Shown one piece after another: positions 44,757-54,711 of a stretch of DNA of 64,000 nt. The notes beneath the pieces are model-generated. The model had not been told where the DNA came from and did no database searches. It worked only from the letters and a program-made list of their open reading frames with translations. Both the position numbers and the translations under genes were made by a program. The DNA is taken from NCBI GenBank assembly GCA_029821735.1, contig JALGSU010000002.1:124001-188000 (forward strand), written 5' to 3'. This stretch comes from Candidatus Zipacnadia bacterium. GTDB taxonomy: Bacteria; Armatimonadota; Zipacnadia; Zipacnadales; UBA5352. How positions within the stretch are numbered: position 1 is the stretch's first letter; every line of letters begins with the position of its first letter.

Positions 44757-45736
44757 TGTGGCCACTCCAATACCACGCCAAGTGATTTTCCGGCCTGAAG
44801 CACAGCCAGATTGTATGCTTCCTGACAATCCGCCACGGCAAACCGGTGACTGATGAGCGCGGAGGCATTGAACCTGCCAGCCGCGATCATGTCCAGGAGT
44901 GTTCCCTGGAAGTTGCCGGAACCGCAGGGGAAGTGCATCACAACCATCTTGCCGTGAGCTTCGTTGTAGTCAAAGCTGACCCGGTCGGGATACCAGCCCT
45001 GCCACACCAACCGACCACCCCTGGCGACCAGTTCCAGCGGCACGTCGACGACCGGAGCATGGCCGGTGGCCTCGACCGCAACCGGGAAGCCAGGCATGCT
45101 TCTGTCGCTCATCCAGGCTTCCACATCCGCGCGCTCGGTGAATGCGGTCATGCCAAACTCGCGCAACATCCCGGCGCGCTCCTCGCTCAGGTCCAACCCG
45201 ATGACCTCGGCGCCCATGTCTGCGGCCACCTGCGCGAACGCCAGGCCGATCAGCCCGAGGCCGACAACCAGTACCGTGTCCTCGCCGGTCAGGCCACATA
45301 CGGTCGGGCCCTGCAGGCCCACGGCCCAGACGGTGCACAGAGACGCTTCGGCGTCGGAGACACCGTCGGGAATGGGCAGCATGTCCTTTGCGCTGGCCAC
45401 AATCCGGCTGCAATGCGTCCCCCACACTATGTCCAGTTCCGGCTCGATGAGAGTCCCTGAGGTGCTCGTGATGGCCACGCGGTCGCCGACTGAGTAGTCA
45501 GAGACCTGGTCACCAGCCCACTCGACCACGCCAGCTCCCTGGTAGCCGGTGATGAGCGGGAAAGTCCCGTTGTGGGTGCGGGTGCCTCGGAAGATTGAGC
45601 CCTCGGTGCCCGCGCTTATGCCGCTTGCGTTCATCTTCACGACGACCTGGTCAGGGCCGGGGTCGGCGAACTTCACGTCAGCAAGTTCGGCGATATCGGC
45701 TCGAGGGAAACATACAGCTTTCGCTTCGATCGACAT
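44753..45736 (-). CDS. MDR-family dehydrogenase lacking zinc ligands
   Basis: The 327-aa product has the MDR fold with ASGISAGTEGSIFRG in place of the catalytic-zinc Cys segment and GYQGAGVVEWAG in place of the GHE motif, so it is probably zinc-independent. The Rossmann motif is VLVVGLGLIGLAFAQ. It begins with GGAGGA before ATG 45736. Such GTE-type members often act on sugar-derived ketones. It is coupled to the zinc-type dehydrogenase downstream, suggesting successive steps of one pathway. Confidence 0.85.
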   Translation of the reverse strand: MSIEAKAVCFPRADIAELADVKFADPGPDQVVVKMNASGISAGTEGSIFRGTRTHNGTFPLITGYQGAGVVEWAGDQVSDYSVGDRVAITSTSGTLIEPELDIVWGTHCSRIVASAKDMLPIPDGVSDAEASLCTVWAVGLQGPTVCGLTGEDTVLVVGLGLIGLAFAQVAADMGAEVIGLDLSEERAGMLREFGMTAFTERADVEAWMSDRSMPGFPVAVEATGHAPVVDVPLELVARGGRLVWQGWYPDRVSFDYNEAHGKMVVMHFPCGSGNFQGTLLDMIAAGRFNASALISHRFAVADCQEAYNLAVLQAGKSLGVVLEWPQ

Positions 45737-45857
45737 GGCGGTCCTCCACTTGAGCGGCGGACTGGCAGCACGGGAGGACGTTTCCCGCGCGGAGGCTGAT
45801 TACCTGCCACGGCGAATACTGGTGCTGAGAGCAATATCGCTACCGAGGTGATGGGTA

Positions 45858-48221
45858 ATGCGACTCTTCACGATAGTTGTGTGCGTTATGACGACCGGCG
45901 CGTGCTGGTGTCAAGACGATCTTGCTGACTTCTGGCAGCGCGGCCGTGTGCGCGAGTTGCTCACGAACGGCATCGAGGATGTGTCCTACGAAGAGTGGGC
46001 TGCTGTCGGCGTGAACTGCACCATGACACGAGACGCCGAGAAGGCACACGCTGCAGGAATGCGGTGCCGCGGCTGGTTCACCATGAACTCAATCGGGGGC
46101 AGTTCGTGGGGCGGCGACCTCGACAAGATCAAGTCCATGTGCGCGGTCAACCGCGACGGCAGCTACCGTCGCCCATATGACCCACTCTTCCCCACTGTGG
46201 CCAACAACTGGTCGGCGTGTGTCAACAACCCGCTGTGGCGCGAACACTCCGCCGGGTTCTTCCGCGACATGGCCCGGCAGGAGGTGGACGGCTGCCACAT
46301 CGACTACGCATCCCATTATGAACCGTGCTACTGCGAACACTGCCAGAAGGCATGGCGGGAGTTCGCGGCAGAGCGAGGTCTGGAGAACACCGACCTGCTC
46401 AATCTACCGGGCGATATGAACTACCGAATGCACGAGCGCGAGTTCCGCATCCAATCGGTCATGGACTTCCTGGGGATGGTCAGGGACGAGGCACGCAAGA
46501 TCCGCCCCGGATTCTGCACCGATGGCACCTGGCATCAGGACTCGGGCAGCACCTACCAGTGGGCCTACGGCGACCACTTCGACATGATGTGCATCGAAGG
46601 CACCACGTGGGGTCCGTTCCCTCCGCAGAGCCAGCAGATCCTCTGGATGAAGCTCGCCCACGCGCTCAGCGACTACCAGGTGGCCATGTCAGTGACCTAT
46701 CACCTGATCTCCGAGGACGGAGCACGCCACCACGGACGCACCGCATCGGACCGGACGAAGCTGGCTCTGTATGAAATCATGAGTCAAGGCGGAGTGAGCT
46801 GGCTGGGGCTCGGCGGACCGGGCACGGGCAACCTGCTGCGCGAGCACGTCGACGTGGTAAAGTCGGTCTATTCCACGTGGGCCGCGCTGGAGCCGCAACT
46901 GACCACCCGGCAGGATGTCGGCGAGGTGGCCATGGTCTTCTCGCCGCGCAGTTTCCTGACGGCCGGCTCATCGCGCAAGCAACTCTACGCCATCGGCCAG
47001 ACGCTCATGACTGAACACATCTCCTTCGCCATTCTCTCAGACGTCAACCTGACCGCCGAGGCACTGGCGCAGTATCCGGCGACCGTGCTGCTGGACGCAC
47101 AAGCTCTGACGCCAGAGGCGACGCAGGCTCTTGAGCAGTACGTGATCGGCGGCGGGAAGCTGCTCATGGCCGGTGAGCAGCCCAAGTACACGCCTGACTG
47201 GCTGGAGTTGGAGGGCGGGTCGGAGCTGTTCCGCAAACCCGAGGGCGAAGCCGGTCTCGCCACCAAACAGTATGAGGGCCAGACCGCGTACTACCTCGTC
47301 GGAGACGCGATGAAGAGCACCAGTCTGGGCGCGGCACAAAACGCGATTGTGGACCAGCAGGAGGCCGGGGCGCTGGCCATCGAGGGTGAGAGCAAGGCGC
47401 TGAACGTGTCCGGCGGCGAAGACCACAACTACTCCCTCTACGTGGACATCACGTTCCAGGACGGCAGCAACCTGTGGAGCCAGTGCGCGACCTTCGCGAC
47501 CGGGACCCACGACTGGGAGTTCTCGCGCTTCATCATCGATGCCGACAAGCCCGTGAAGAGCGCGAACGTGCACCTGCTCTTCCGCGGCCACAAGGGCACA
47601 GCGTGGTTCGGCAAGGTCCGCTTCGGCCCGTGGGATGGCGAGAAGATCACAGAGAACCTGCTCGGCGATGGCCTCAACCTCGGCGGGGGCGAGGTATACA
47701 CTGCAGCGCCGGGTCAGGACGCGGCAAAGGGCGTCTGGGGGCCATATGCAGAAGGTTTCGAGGTCGAGGAGATCGCCGGCGAAGGTCCAACCGTGAGAGT
47801 TTCCACTGGGGCCAGTTCCGTTCGCGTGGCCGACATGCACGTCGCCGCCCCCGATGCAGCCGCCGCATGCATGGAGTTCCTCAACCCGCTGCTGCCCGAG
47901 GACCGCATGCTGACCATCGAAGGTGAGGGCGCCAGCCAGGTCTTCTGCGATGTCTCCGCCTGCGAGGGTGGCTGGCTGCTGCAGCTCATCAACTACAACG
48001 CCGAGCTGCACCCGGAGCTGCCGGAGATGGAGCAGCAGCAGGCGGACCGGACGATCCCGGTGCGGAACCTGCGGGTGACGTTCACGCCGCCGACCGGTGG
48101 CGCGCCGACTGCGCTGACGCTCAAGGTCCCAGGTCAGGAAGACGTGGCGCTGCCCGTGGGTACCAGCTTCACCATCGACCAACTGGATCAGTATGCGGCC
48201 GTTGTGATCGCAGCCGAATAG
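45858..48221 (+). CDS. Secreted glycoside-hydrolase-like protein (GH42/GH29-like, trimerisation domain)
   Basis: The 787-aa product has a short signal peptide (to about GACWCQ). A TIM-barrel N-terminal half follows with VDGCHIDYASHYEPCYCEHC, a CYCxxC motif typical of uncharacterised family-10/GH42-related proteins, then HFDMMCIEGTTWGPFP. About residues 350-450 resemble the beta-galactosidase trimerisation (class I amidotransferase-like) domain (YAIGQTLMTEHISFAILSDV). The C-terminal beta-sandwich holds a carbohydrate-binding-like region and LLQLINYNAELHP. Substrate unknown. Confidence 0.7.
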   Translation: MRLFTIVVCVMTTGACWCQDDLADFWQRGRVRELLTNGIEDVSYEEWAAVGVNCTMTRDAEKAHAAGMRCRGWFTMNSIGGSSWGGDLDKIKSMCAVNRDGSYRRPYDPLFPTVANNWSACVNNPLWREHSAGFFRDMARQEVDGCHIDYASHYEPCYCEHCQKAWREFAAERGLENTDLLNLPGDMNYRMHEREFRIQSVMDFLGMVRDEARKIRPGFCTDGTWHQDSGSTYQWAYGDHFDMMCIEGTTWGPFPPQSQQILWMKLAHALSDYQVAMSVTYHLISEDGARHHGRTASDRTKLALYEIMSQGGVSWLGLGGPGTGNLLREHVDVVKSVYSTWAALEPQLTTRQDVGEVAMVFSPRSFLTAGSSRKQLYAIGQTLMTEHISFAILSDVNLTAEALAQYPATVLLDAQALTPEATQALEQYVIGGGKLLMAGEQPKYTPDWLELEGGSELFRKPEGEAGLATKQYEGQTAYYLVGDAMKSTSLGAAQNAIVDQQEAGALAIEGESKALNVSGGEDHNYSLYVDITFQDGSNLWSQCATFATGTHDWEFSRFIIDADKPVKSANVHLLFRGHKGTAWFGKVRFGPWDGEKITENLLGDGLNLGGGEVYTAAPGQDAAKGVWGPYAEGFEVEEIAGEGPTVRVSTGASSVRVADMHVAAPDAAAACMEFLNPLLPEDRMLTIEGEGASQVFCDVSACEGGWLLQLINYNAELHPELPEMEQQQADRTIPVRNLRVTFTPPTGGAPTALTLKVPGQEDVALPVGTSFTIDQLDQYAAVVIAAE

Positions 48222-48253
48222 ACGACCATATCGAGGAGTGAACTTGACGCAAG

Positions 48254-48291
48254 GGCCGGTCATTGACTCCCGCGTGACCGGCCTGTACACT
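48254..48291 (+). promoter_or_regulatory. Promoter within an inverted repeat before the EamA pair
   Basis: TTGACT (48263-48268) and TACACT (48286-48291) are 17 nt apart. A 9-bp perfect inverted repeat GGCCGGTCA / TGACCGGCC (48254-48262 with 48275-48283) brackets the -35 box, so it may be an operator or may double as the terminator of the upstream gene. Confidence 0.5.
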
Positions 48292-48352
48292 CGCCGGGCC
48301 AAACATGCATGGGAGCGTGGGCAGCACATCGTGTTGAAGTGACTGGAGTGCA

Positions 48353-49231
48353 ATGACCGACATACAACTCGCCTACCTGATGGCGGCCGGCGCCGCCCTT
48401 ATTTGGGGCCTGGTCGTCATCTTCATTAAGCAGGCCGGGATACCCGGCCGGCTCGGCATCGGCATCTCACTGGCGACTGCCGCCGTCATCATGTGTGCCG
48501 TCGCCGGGCGTGACCTGATGACGCTGTTTGAGTTGCCTGCGGCCCAACTGCGCTTCATCTTCATCGCGGGCACCGTGCAGTTCACGCTGGCGGTGACACT
48601 CTACTTCGAGGCAGTCCGGCGCGGACGCCTCTCGGTCGTGGTGCCCATCACGCGCCTGCAGATTCTGCCACTGCTGGGTCTGTCGATCCTCGCCGGCCTC
48701 GAGCAATTCACGTGGGGTTTGCTCGGCGTATCGCTCATTGTGGTCGCAGGCAGCGTTCTGGTGGGGCGAGCGAACAGCGATGACACTGAGCAGGAACGCA
48801 AGGACCATGTGGCCTCAGTGGTCATGGCCATTGCTGCGTGCCTGACGGCCGCAGTGGGCATCACGCTCTTTGGCATGTTGCCGGATACCCTCAGCCCTGT
48901 GATCGCCAACGCGGCCGTGCTGACCTCGGGTCTGGCGAGCTACATCATCTACGCGCTGGCTTCGGGGACGTGGCGCGAGTTCCGCACGATACCGCTGCGC
49001 GGCTGGCTGAACTTCGCCGGTCACGGAGCGTTCAGCCTGGCGCTGGCCTACGTGCTCTTCATCCGTGCTCTACAGATCGCCGGGCCACCACGCGTGATGA
49101 TCGTGGTGACCACCTACCCGCTGGTCTCGGCGATCGTCGGGTGGGTCGCTTACAAGGAACGCTTCACCGCCGCCACTGCAGTCGGCGGCGTTCTCATCAT
49201 CGGCGGCGTAATGCTGCTGCAGACAATCTGA
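48353..49231 (+). CDS. EamA/DMT-family transporter
   Basis: The 292-aa inner-membrane protein has ten TM helices in two EamA repeats. The second repeat ends GPPRVMIVVTTYPLVSAIVG followed by WVAYKERFTAATAVGGVLII, the standard C-terminal signature. Members export or import small metabolites such as amino acids, sugars and nucleotides. It is 40 nt upstream of a paralogue of identical length, and the two share GALSV/GRLSV-type loops, so they probably arose by duplication and might act as a pair. Confidence 0.9.
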   Translation: MTDIQLAYLMAAGAALIWGLVVIFIKQAGIPGRLGIGISLATAAVIMCAVAGRDLMTLFELPAAQLRFIFIAGTVQFTLAVTLYFEAVRRGRLSVVVPITRLQILPLLGLSILAGLEQFTWGLLGVSLIVVAGSVLVGRANSDDTEQERKDHVASVVMAIAACLTAAVGITLFGMLPDTLSPVIANAAVLTSGLASYIIYALASGTWREFRTIPLRGWLNFAGHGAFSLALAYVLFIRALQIAGPPRVMIVVTTYPLVSAIVGWVAYKERFTAATAVGGVLIIGGVMLLQTI

Positions 49232-49271
49232 AGACTGTGCCCGATACCCACACAGACAGGCCGAGGATACC

Positions 49272-50150
49272 ATGACCGAACTGCAACTCGCGTACTCGAT
49301 GGCCGGAGCCGCAGCACTTTGCTGGGGCTTCGTGGCCATCATCCCGAAGCTGACCGATGTGCCGGGCCATCTGGGCATCCCTATCTCTATGGCCACCGGC
49401 GCCATAATAATGTTCCTGCTCGCGGGCGACGACATCCAGTTGCTGGCGCGATTGTCTTACGCTCAACTGGGACTGTTCGCGCTCACCGGCACGCTGCAGT
49501 TCACCGTCGGCTCGGCTCTCTACTACGAGTGCATCAGACGCGGTGCGCTGAGCGTGTCAGTGCCCATCACGCGCGTGAAAGTCATCCCCATTCTGTTCAT
49601 GTCCATAGCGCTGGGGCTGGAGCAGTTCTCGTGGCCACTGCTCGGGGCGTGCTCGCTGGTGGTCCTCGGAGCCATGCTCCTCGGAGCACCCGACCGCAAA
49701 GCCGACCCAACCGCACGCAACGAGCACTGGGCGTCTGTTGCACTGGCCGTGGGCTGCTGCACCTGCTGGGCGCTGGGCGAGACGCTCATCGGCATACTCC
49801 CCGAGCACATCCCGGCCATCGCCACCAACTTCATGTTGCTCTCCTGCGGTCTGGTGACCTACAGTATCTACGCGCTCGCGACCGGGAAATGGCGGCAGGT
49901 CCTGAACATGCCCGGGCGCGGCATCTGGTGCTACATGGCCCACGGCACGATAAGTTTTGCGCTCGCCTACGCGCTGTTCGTCAGTGCGGTCAAGCTCGCC
50001 GGGCCGCCACGGGTGGTCTGCGTCACCTCCACATACCCACTCATCGCGGCCCTCGTGGGATGGCTGGCGTTCAAGGAACGCTTCGCCCCCACACTGGCAA
50101 TCGGGGCTCTGCTCCTATTCGCCGGTCTGGTCACTTTGCAGTATGTCTGA
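49272..50150 (+). CDS. EamA/DMT-family transporter (paralogue)
   Basis: The 292-aa protein has ten predicted TM helices and the EamA ending GPPRVVCVTSTYPLIAALVG followed by WLAFKERFAPTLAIGALLLF. It matches the preceding transporter in length and helix layout. Substrate unknown. Either a heteromeric pair or two independent carriers is possible. Confidence 0.9.
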   Translation: MTELQLAYSMAGAAALCWGFVAIIPKLTDVPGHLGIPISMATGAIIMFLLAGDDIQLLARLSYAQLGLFALTGTLQFTVGSALYYECIRRGALSVSVPITRVKVIPILFMSIALGLEQFSWPLLGACSLVVLGAMLLGAPDRKADPTARNEHWASVALAVGCCTCWALGETLIGILPEHIPAIATNFMLLSCGLVTYSIYALATGKWRQVLNMPGRGIWCYMAHGTISFALAYALFVSAVKLAGPPRVVCVTSTYPLIAALVGWLAFKERFAPTLAIGALLLFAGLVTLQYV

Positions 50151-50202
50151 GGGGACTCGTGGGGCGCGCGCAAACCACTCCGACGGGCCCGCTTAAGCCG
50201 CT

Positions 50203-50232
50203 TTGACAATACCCGGAATGATGCTCTATAAT
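50203..50232 (+). promoter_or_regulatory. purH promoter
   Basis: A consensus TTGACA (50203-50208) and TATAAT (50227-50232) with an 18-nt spacer. Transcription would start near 50239, just upstream of a terminator-like hairpin. Confidence 0.85.
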
Positions 50233-50245
50233 GGGTGCAAACGTG

Positions 50246-50279
50246 GCCGCCCGGGACCTCTCCGGGACGGCGATTTTTT
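50246..50279 (+). terminator. Leader terminator (possible attenuator) before purH
   Basis: GCCGCCCGG / CCGGGACGGC (50246-50254 with 50262-50271, one bulged A) is followed directly by a T6 run (50274-50279). It sits between the purH promoter and the purH ribosome site, so it would stop most transcripts unless an antiterminator acts. Confidence 0.7.
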
Positions 50280-50300
50280 GTAGCTGAGGGAGGACCCACC

Positions 50301-51935
50301 GTGGGCAAAATACAGCGGGCGCTCGTAAGCGTATCCGACAAGACAGGTGTCGTTGAGTTCTGCAAGGCCCTTGCTGAGATGGACGTCGCCATTCTCTCGA
50401 CTGGTGGCACCATGAAGGCGTTGGCCGAAGCGGGCGTGCCGGTCACCGCTGTGGAAGACCACACGGGTTTCCCGGAGATGATGAACGGCCGGGTCAAGAC
50501 TCTCCACCCGAAGATCCACGGCGGTCTGCTGGCCCTGCGAGACAACGCCGACCACATGGCACAGGCTGAGGCCAACGACGTCGCGATGATAGACATGGTC
50601 GTCGTGAACCTCTACCCCTTCGAGCAGACCATCGCCAAAGAGGGAACCACGCTCGAGGAGGCCGTCGAGCAGATCGACATCGGTGGACCGTCCATGGTGC
50701 GCTCGGCGTCCAAAAACTTCCGCGATGTCACTATCGTGTGCAACCCCGACCACTACGAGACAGTGCTTGCCGAGATGAGCGCTGGTGATGGCGAGACCAC
50801 GCTCGAGACGCGTCGGATGCTGGCCATGGAAGCCTTCGAGATGACCTGCCGCTATGACGCGGCCATCTCCGGCTACCTGCGCGAGCAGTTCACCGGCGAC
50901 GACCAGTTCCCGACGGTCATTGCCCCCAAGCTGCGCAAGGTCAACGAACTGCGCTATGGAGAGAACCCGCACCAGAGCGCGGCGCTCTACCAGGACGTCA
51001 ACGCCGCCGAGCCCGGCGTGGCCGGCGCGGTGCAGCTTCATGGCAAGGAACTCTCCTTCAACAACTACCTCGACCTGACTGCGGCGCTGGAAGCCGCGCG
51101 CGACTTCGATGACCCGACCGCGATCATCATCAAGCACCTGAACCCATGCGGCGCCGCCTCCGCCGACACGCTGGCCGAGGCGTTCGAGGACGCGTATACC
51201 TCGGACCCGGTCTCGGCGTTCGGTTCGGTGCTGGGCTTCAACCGCGTGGTCGACATGGAACTGGCCGAGATCATCTTCAACAACGATTGGATCGACGAGG
51301 TCATCAAGCCGCGCTTCTACGACGAGAGCGGCAAGACCGACGTCAGCGTCATCGGCGCCTTCGTCGAGGCGATCATCGCTCCCGGGTACGAGCCCGACGC
51401 GCTCGCGCGGCTCAAGAAGCGCTCGAAGAACATTCGCCTGATGCTGCTCGAGGACTTCTGCCCGGATAGCCGCACGAAGGACCTCGACATTCGCACGATC
51501 CCCGGAGGCGCGCTGGCGCAGGACCGCGACTACATGTCAGTTCCTGCAGCGGACTTCAAGGTCGTTACGAAGGCCCAGCCGACCGAGGAGCAACTCAAGT
51601 CACTGGTCTTCGGCGATCGCGTCGCCAAACATGTGAAGTCCAACGCCATCGTGCTGATCCAGGGCACCAGACTGGTGGGCGCAGGCGCCGGCCAGATGAG
51701 CCGAGTGGACTCGTGCATCATTGCCGCACGCAAGGCCGGCAGCCGAGCCAAGGGCGCAGTGCTGGCCTCGGACGCGATGTTCCCGGCCCGTGACGGTCTG
51801 GACGCAGCGGCAGCCACCGGATGCGCGGCCATCTTGCAGCCAGGCGGCTCGATGCGCGATGACGAAGTCATCGAGGCTGCCGACGAACACGGCATCCCGA
51901 TGGTCATGACCGGCATGCGCCACTTCTGGCACTAA
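50301..51935 (+). CDS. purH: Bifunctional AICAR transformylase / IMP cyclohydrolase PurH
   Basis: The 544-aa product performs the last two steps of purine synthesis. The N-terminal IMP cyclohydrolase domain (about residues 1-200) starts IQRALVSVSDKTGVVEFCKA and includes VEDHTGFPEMMNGRVKTLHP. The C-terminal transformylase domain has LRYGENPHQSAALYQ, the catalytic KHLNPCGAA motif and a C-terminal TGMRHFWH. GTG 50301 has GGGAGG 8 nt upstream. Length and motifs are complete. The gene is preceded by a strong promoter and a terminator-like leader hairpin. Confidence 0.97.
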   Translation: MGKIQRALVSVSDKTGVVEFCKALAEMDVAILSTGGTMKALAEAGVPVTAVEDHTGFPEMMNGRVKTLHPKIHGGLLALRDNADHMAQAEANDVAMIDMVVVNLYPFEQTIAKEGTTLEEAVEQIDIGGPSMVRSASKNFRDVTIVCNPDHYETVLAEMSAGDGETTLETRRMLAMEAFEMTCRYDAAISGYLREQFTGDDQFPTVIAPKLRKVNELRYGENPHQSAALYQDVNAAEPGVAGAVQLHGKELSFNNYLDLTAALEAARDFDDPTAIIIKHLNPCGAASADTLAEAFEDAYTSDPVSAFGSVLGFNRVVDMELAEIIFNNDWIDEVIKPRFYDESGKTDVSVIGAFVEAIIAPGYEPDALARLKKRSKNIRLMLLEDFCPDSRTKDLDIRTIPGGALAQDRDYMSVPAADFKVVTKAQPTEEQLKSLVFGDRVAKHVKSNAIVLIQGTRLVGAGAGQMSRVDSCIIAARKAGSRAKGAVLASDAMFPARDGLDAAAATGCAAILQPGGSMRDDEVIEAADEHGIPMVMTGMRHFWH

Positions 51936-52037
51936 GCGGCGGGGCCTCAGCCAGCAGGAAGACCGTGGCGAGATGCCACCGGGTGGAGACATGAAGGGTA
52001 CAAACTGTTATCAGGCCAGGGGCGGCCCAGGTACGCG

Positions 52038-52070
52038 CCCCGCTTCCCAGTAGTCCGGGGAGCGGGGGCC
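52038..52070 (+). terminator. Hairpin between purH and glyA
   Basis: An 11-bp stem CCCCGCTTCCC / GGGGAGCGGGG with one G-T pair (52038-52048 with 52057-52067), about 100 nt after purH. It has no T run. The rest of the 218-nt purH-glyA gap holds nothing clear. Confidence 0.55.
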
Positions 52071-52153
52071 TTAAGCGTACCGGACATCTGATGGGCCAAA
52101 ACGGAAAACCGCGGGCTCTGCCCGATGCGAGATGAAGGGGAAGTGCATTGATC

Positions 52154-53404
52154 ATGATGAGCCGGACCCTGGCGCAAGCTGACGCTGAAGTTGCTGAGAT
52201 TATCCAGAACGAACTGGAGCGCCAGCAGAACACGCTGATGCTCATCCCGTCCGAGAACTACGCCAGCCGCGCAGTTATGGCTGCAGCGGGCTCGGTTATG
52301 ACCAACAAGTATGCCGAGGGCTACCCCGGCAAGCGCTACTACAACGGCTGCATGTACTATGACGAGATCGAGAACCTCGCGCGCGACCGGGCCAAGAGCC
52401 TCTTCCGCGCGGATCACGCGAACGTGCAGCCACACACGGGCACGTCCGCGAACATGGCGGCCTATTACGGCCTGCTCAAGCCGGGCGACCGTATGCTCGC
52501 CATGAAGATCGAGCACGGCGGGCATCTGTCGCATGGCATGAAGATCAACTTCTCCGGCCAGCAGTATGAGGCCCACTTCTACGGGCTGTCGGCCACGTCC
52601 GATCAACTCGACTACGACGAGATCCGCGAGCAGGCCAAACAGGTCAAGCCGCGCCTGATCGTTGCCGGCGCAAGCGCCTACCCGCGTGCCATCGACTTCC
52701 GCCAGTTCAAGGAGATCGCCGACGAAGTTGGCGCCTACTGTATGGCGGACATTGCGCACATCGTCGGTCTAGTGGCCGCCGGCGCGCACCCCGACCCGGT
52801 GCCGATCTGCGACGTCGTGACCTCGACCACCCACAAGACATTGCGCGGGCCGCGCGGCGCGCTGATCCTGTGCAAAGCTGAGCACGCGAAGAAAATCGAC
52901 CGTGCGGTTTTCCCCGGCGTACAGGCGGGCCCGCTCATGCACATCATCGCCGCCAAGGCAGTCGCATTCAAGGAGGCGCAGAGCCTCTTCTTCCGGGAGT
53001 ATCAGCGGCAGATTCTGCGCAATGCCCAAGCGTTGGCGGCCTCGCTGCTCGAAGAGGGCTTCCGGCTGGTAACTGGCGGCACCGACAACCACCTGATGCT
53101 GGTGGACCTGCGCAACAAGGACATCACGGGCAAGCTGGCCGCCGACCTGATGGAAGAGGCCGGCATGGTTGTCAACAAGAACCTCATCCCCGGCGACGAA
53201 CTCTCGCCGGACGAGACCAGTGGGATCAGGCCCGGCACGCCCGGCATGACCACACGCGGGATGCAGGAACCCGAGATGCACACCATCGGCAAGCTGATCA
53301 CGCGGGTCATCCACGAGGGTCGCACGAATGAGAAGGTCCTCGCAGAGGTCCGCAAGGAAGTTCAGGAACTGTGCGACGCCTTCCCGATCCACGAGCACCT
53401 CTGA
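52154..53404 (+). CDS. glyA: Serine hydroxymethyltransferase
   Basis: The 416-aa PLP enzyme interconverts serine and glycine with tetrahydrofolate. It shows [40 protein letters not shown] and the PLP-lysine motif [13 protein letters not shown], then [15 protein letters not shown]. Length is standard. The start is ATG 52154. The Shine-Dalgarno-like AAGGGG at 52135-52140 is at better spacing from the in-frame TTG 52148, so two extra residues are possible. GlyA, PurH and FolC in one stretch all feed one-carbon metabolism. Confidence 0.97.
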   Translation: MMSRTLAQADAEVAEIIQNELERQQNTLMLIPSENYASRAVMAAAGSVMTNKYAEGYPGKRYYNGCMYYDEIENLARDRAKSLFRADHANVQPHTGTSANMAAYYGLLKPGDRMLAMKIEHGGHLSHGMKINFSGQQYEAHFYGLSATSDQLDYDEIREQAKQVKPRLIVAGASAYPRAIDFRQFKEIADEVGAYCMADIAHIVGLVAAGAHPDPVPICDVVTSTTHKTLRGPRGALILCKAEHAKKIDRAVFPGVQAGPLMHIIAAKAVAFKEAQSLFFREYQRQILRNAQALAASLLEEGFRLVTGGTDNHLMLVDLRNKDITGKLAADLMEEAGMVVNKNLIPGDELSPDETSGIRPGTPGMTTRGMQEPEMHTIGKLITRVIHEGRTNEKVLAEVRKEVQELCDAFPIHEHL

Positions 53405-53429
53405 TGAGCCACTGACGTAACCAACCACA

Positions 53430-53467
53430 AAGGCCCCCTCCGCCCTGCGGCGCAGGGGGCCTTCACT
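53430..53467 (+). terminator. Terminator after glyA
   Basis: AAGGCCCCCT / AGGGGGCCTT (53430-53439 with 53454-53463) with an inner CCGC/GCGG stem, 26 nt after the stop. Confidence 0.85.
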
Positions 53468-53487
53468 TGTGACGGGACACCGATGGC

Positions 53488-54711
53488 ATGATCGGCAAGC
53501 TGACTGGCAAAATCCGGGGAGCAGACCCGCAACTGCTACTGTTCCTGGTGGCAGTCTTCACGCTGGGTATGGCCAACGGCATCTTCCACACCACCTACAA
53601 CAACTACCTCGACGACACTTTCCAGATTGGGGCAGCCACGCGTGGCTGGCTGGAATTCCCGCGCGAACTGCCTGGCTTCCTGGTGGCGCTGCTGACCGGC
53701 GCCCTGTTCTTCCTGGCCGAAACACGTGTGGCAGCGATGGCGGCAGCGGCCCTCGGGATCGGCATGCTCGGCCTTGGCGTTCTCGGCACCGAATGGACGC
53801 CGATGCTGGTGTTCACCATCGCGTGGAGCATCGGCCAGCACATCGAGATGCCCATGCGCAGTTCCATCGCCATGAGCTTGGGGAAGCGGCACCAGCAGGG
53901 GCGACGGCTGGGCCAGGCGTCAGCGGCCCGCGTGGGGGCCAGCCTGATCAGTGGGCTTTTCGTCTGGCTCATCATCGACCTCGTTGGGGCGAACTACACG
54001 ATCACCTTCGTCACCGGCGCGGTGATGGCGATACTGGCGGCCGTGGTCTACTCGCGCATGGGGGTGCCCGCCGAAGTCGAGCATCGCGAGAAGCTAGTCG
54101 TCAAGAAGAAGTACTGGCTCTACTACGTCCTGTGCACACTGTTCGGCGCGCGCAAGCAGGTATTCATCACATTCGCCCCCTGGGTGCTCGTCAAAGTGTT
54201 CGGCGAGCCGGCCTCGACTTTCGCCAAGCTGTGGATAGTGTCGGCTGTGATAGGCGTGTTCTTCCAGCAGGGCTTGGGCAGCCTGATCGATCGCTGGGGT
54301 GAGCGCCGCGTGCTCATGGCAGATGGTGTCGCCCTGATAGTCATCTGCTTGCTCTACGGATTCGCCGACACGCTCGGACTGGGGCGACTGACGGTCTGGG
54401 TCCTGTATGGCTGCTACACGCTGGACCAACTGCTCTTCGGGGTCGAGAACGCCCGCAGCTCATACCTGGCAAAGATCGCCGAGAAGCCCGAAGACGTTTC
54501 CGCATCTCTCTCGATGGGCATCTCGATCAACCACGCCGTGTCGATGGCGGTCCCATGGTTCGGGGGCAAATATCTCTGGGAGCGCCACGGATACCGCTGG
54601 GTGTTTGTGGCGGCTGCGGTAGTTGCGGCCCTGACGACGGTGATGTCTGCGCTGGTTCGCATCGATGACGAGCAAGAGGCCCAGGCCGATGACCTATCAG
54701 CAGGCAGCTGA
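53488..54711 (+). CDS. MFS-type transporter
   Basis: The 407-aa protein has 11-12 TM helices in two halves. The loop after helix 2-3 is not the classical MFS motif A (FPRELPGFLVALLTGALFFL), but the central cytoplasmic loop (EHREKLVVKKKYWLYYVLCT) and the second half with GSLIDRWGERRVLMADGVAL fit the superfamily. Substrate unknown. folC starts inside its last 23 nt in another frame, so the two genes are coupled. Confidence 0.85.
   Translation: MIGKLTGKIRGADPQLLLFLVAVFTLGMANGIFHTTYNNYLDDTFQIGAATRGWLEFPRELPGFLVALLTGALFFLAETRVAAMAAAALGIGMLGLGVLGTEWTPMLVFTIAWSIGQHIEMPMRSSIAMSLGKRHQQGRRLGQASAARVGASLISGLFVWLIIDLVGANYTITFVTGAVMAILAAVVYSRMGVPAEVEHREKLVVKKKYWLYYVLCTLFGARKQVFITFAPWVLVKVFGEPASTFAKLWIVSAVIGVFFQQGLGSLIDRWGERRVLMADGVALIVICLLYGFADTLGLGRLTVWVLYGCYTLDQLLFGVENARSSYLAKIAEKPEDVSASLSMGISINHAVSMAVPWFGGKYLWERHGYRWVFVAAAVVAALTTVMSALVRIDDEQEAQADDLSAGS

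Noticed and set aside
47037-48353. A 438-codon minus-strand frame inside the GH-like gene
   Set aside because: It is antisense to a clear secreted enzyme, with Leu/Arg/His-biased text and no ribosome site.
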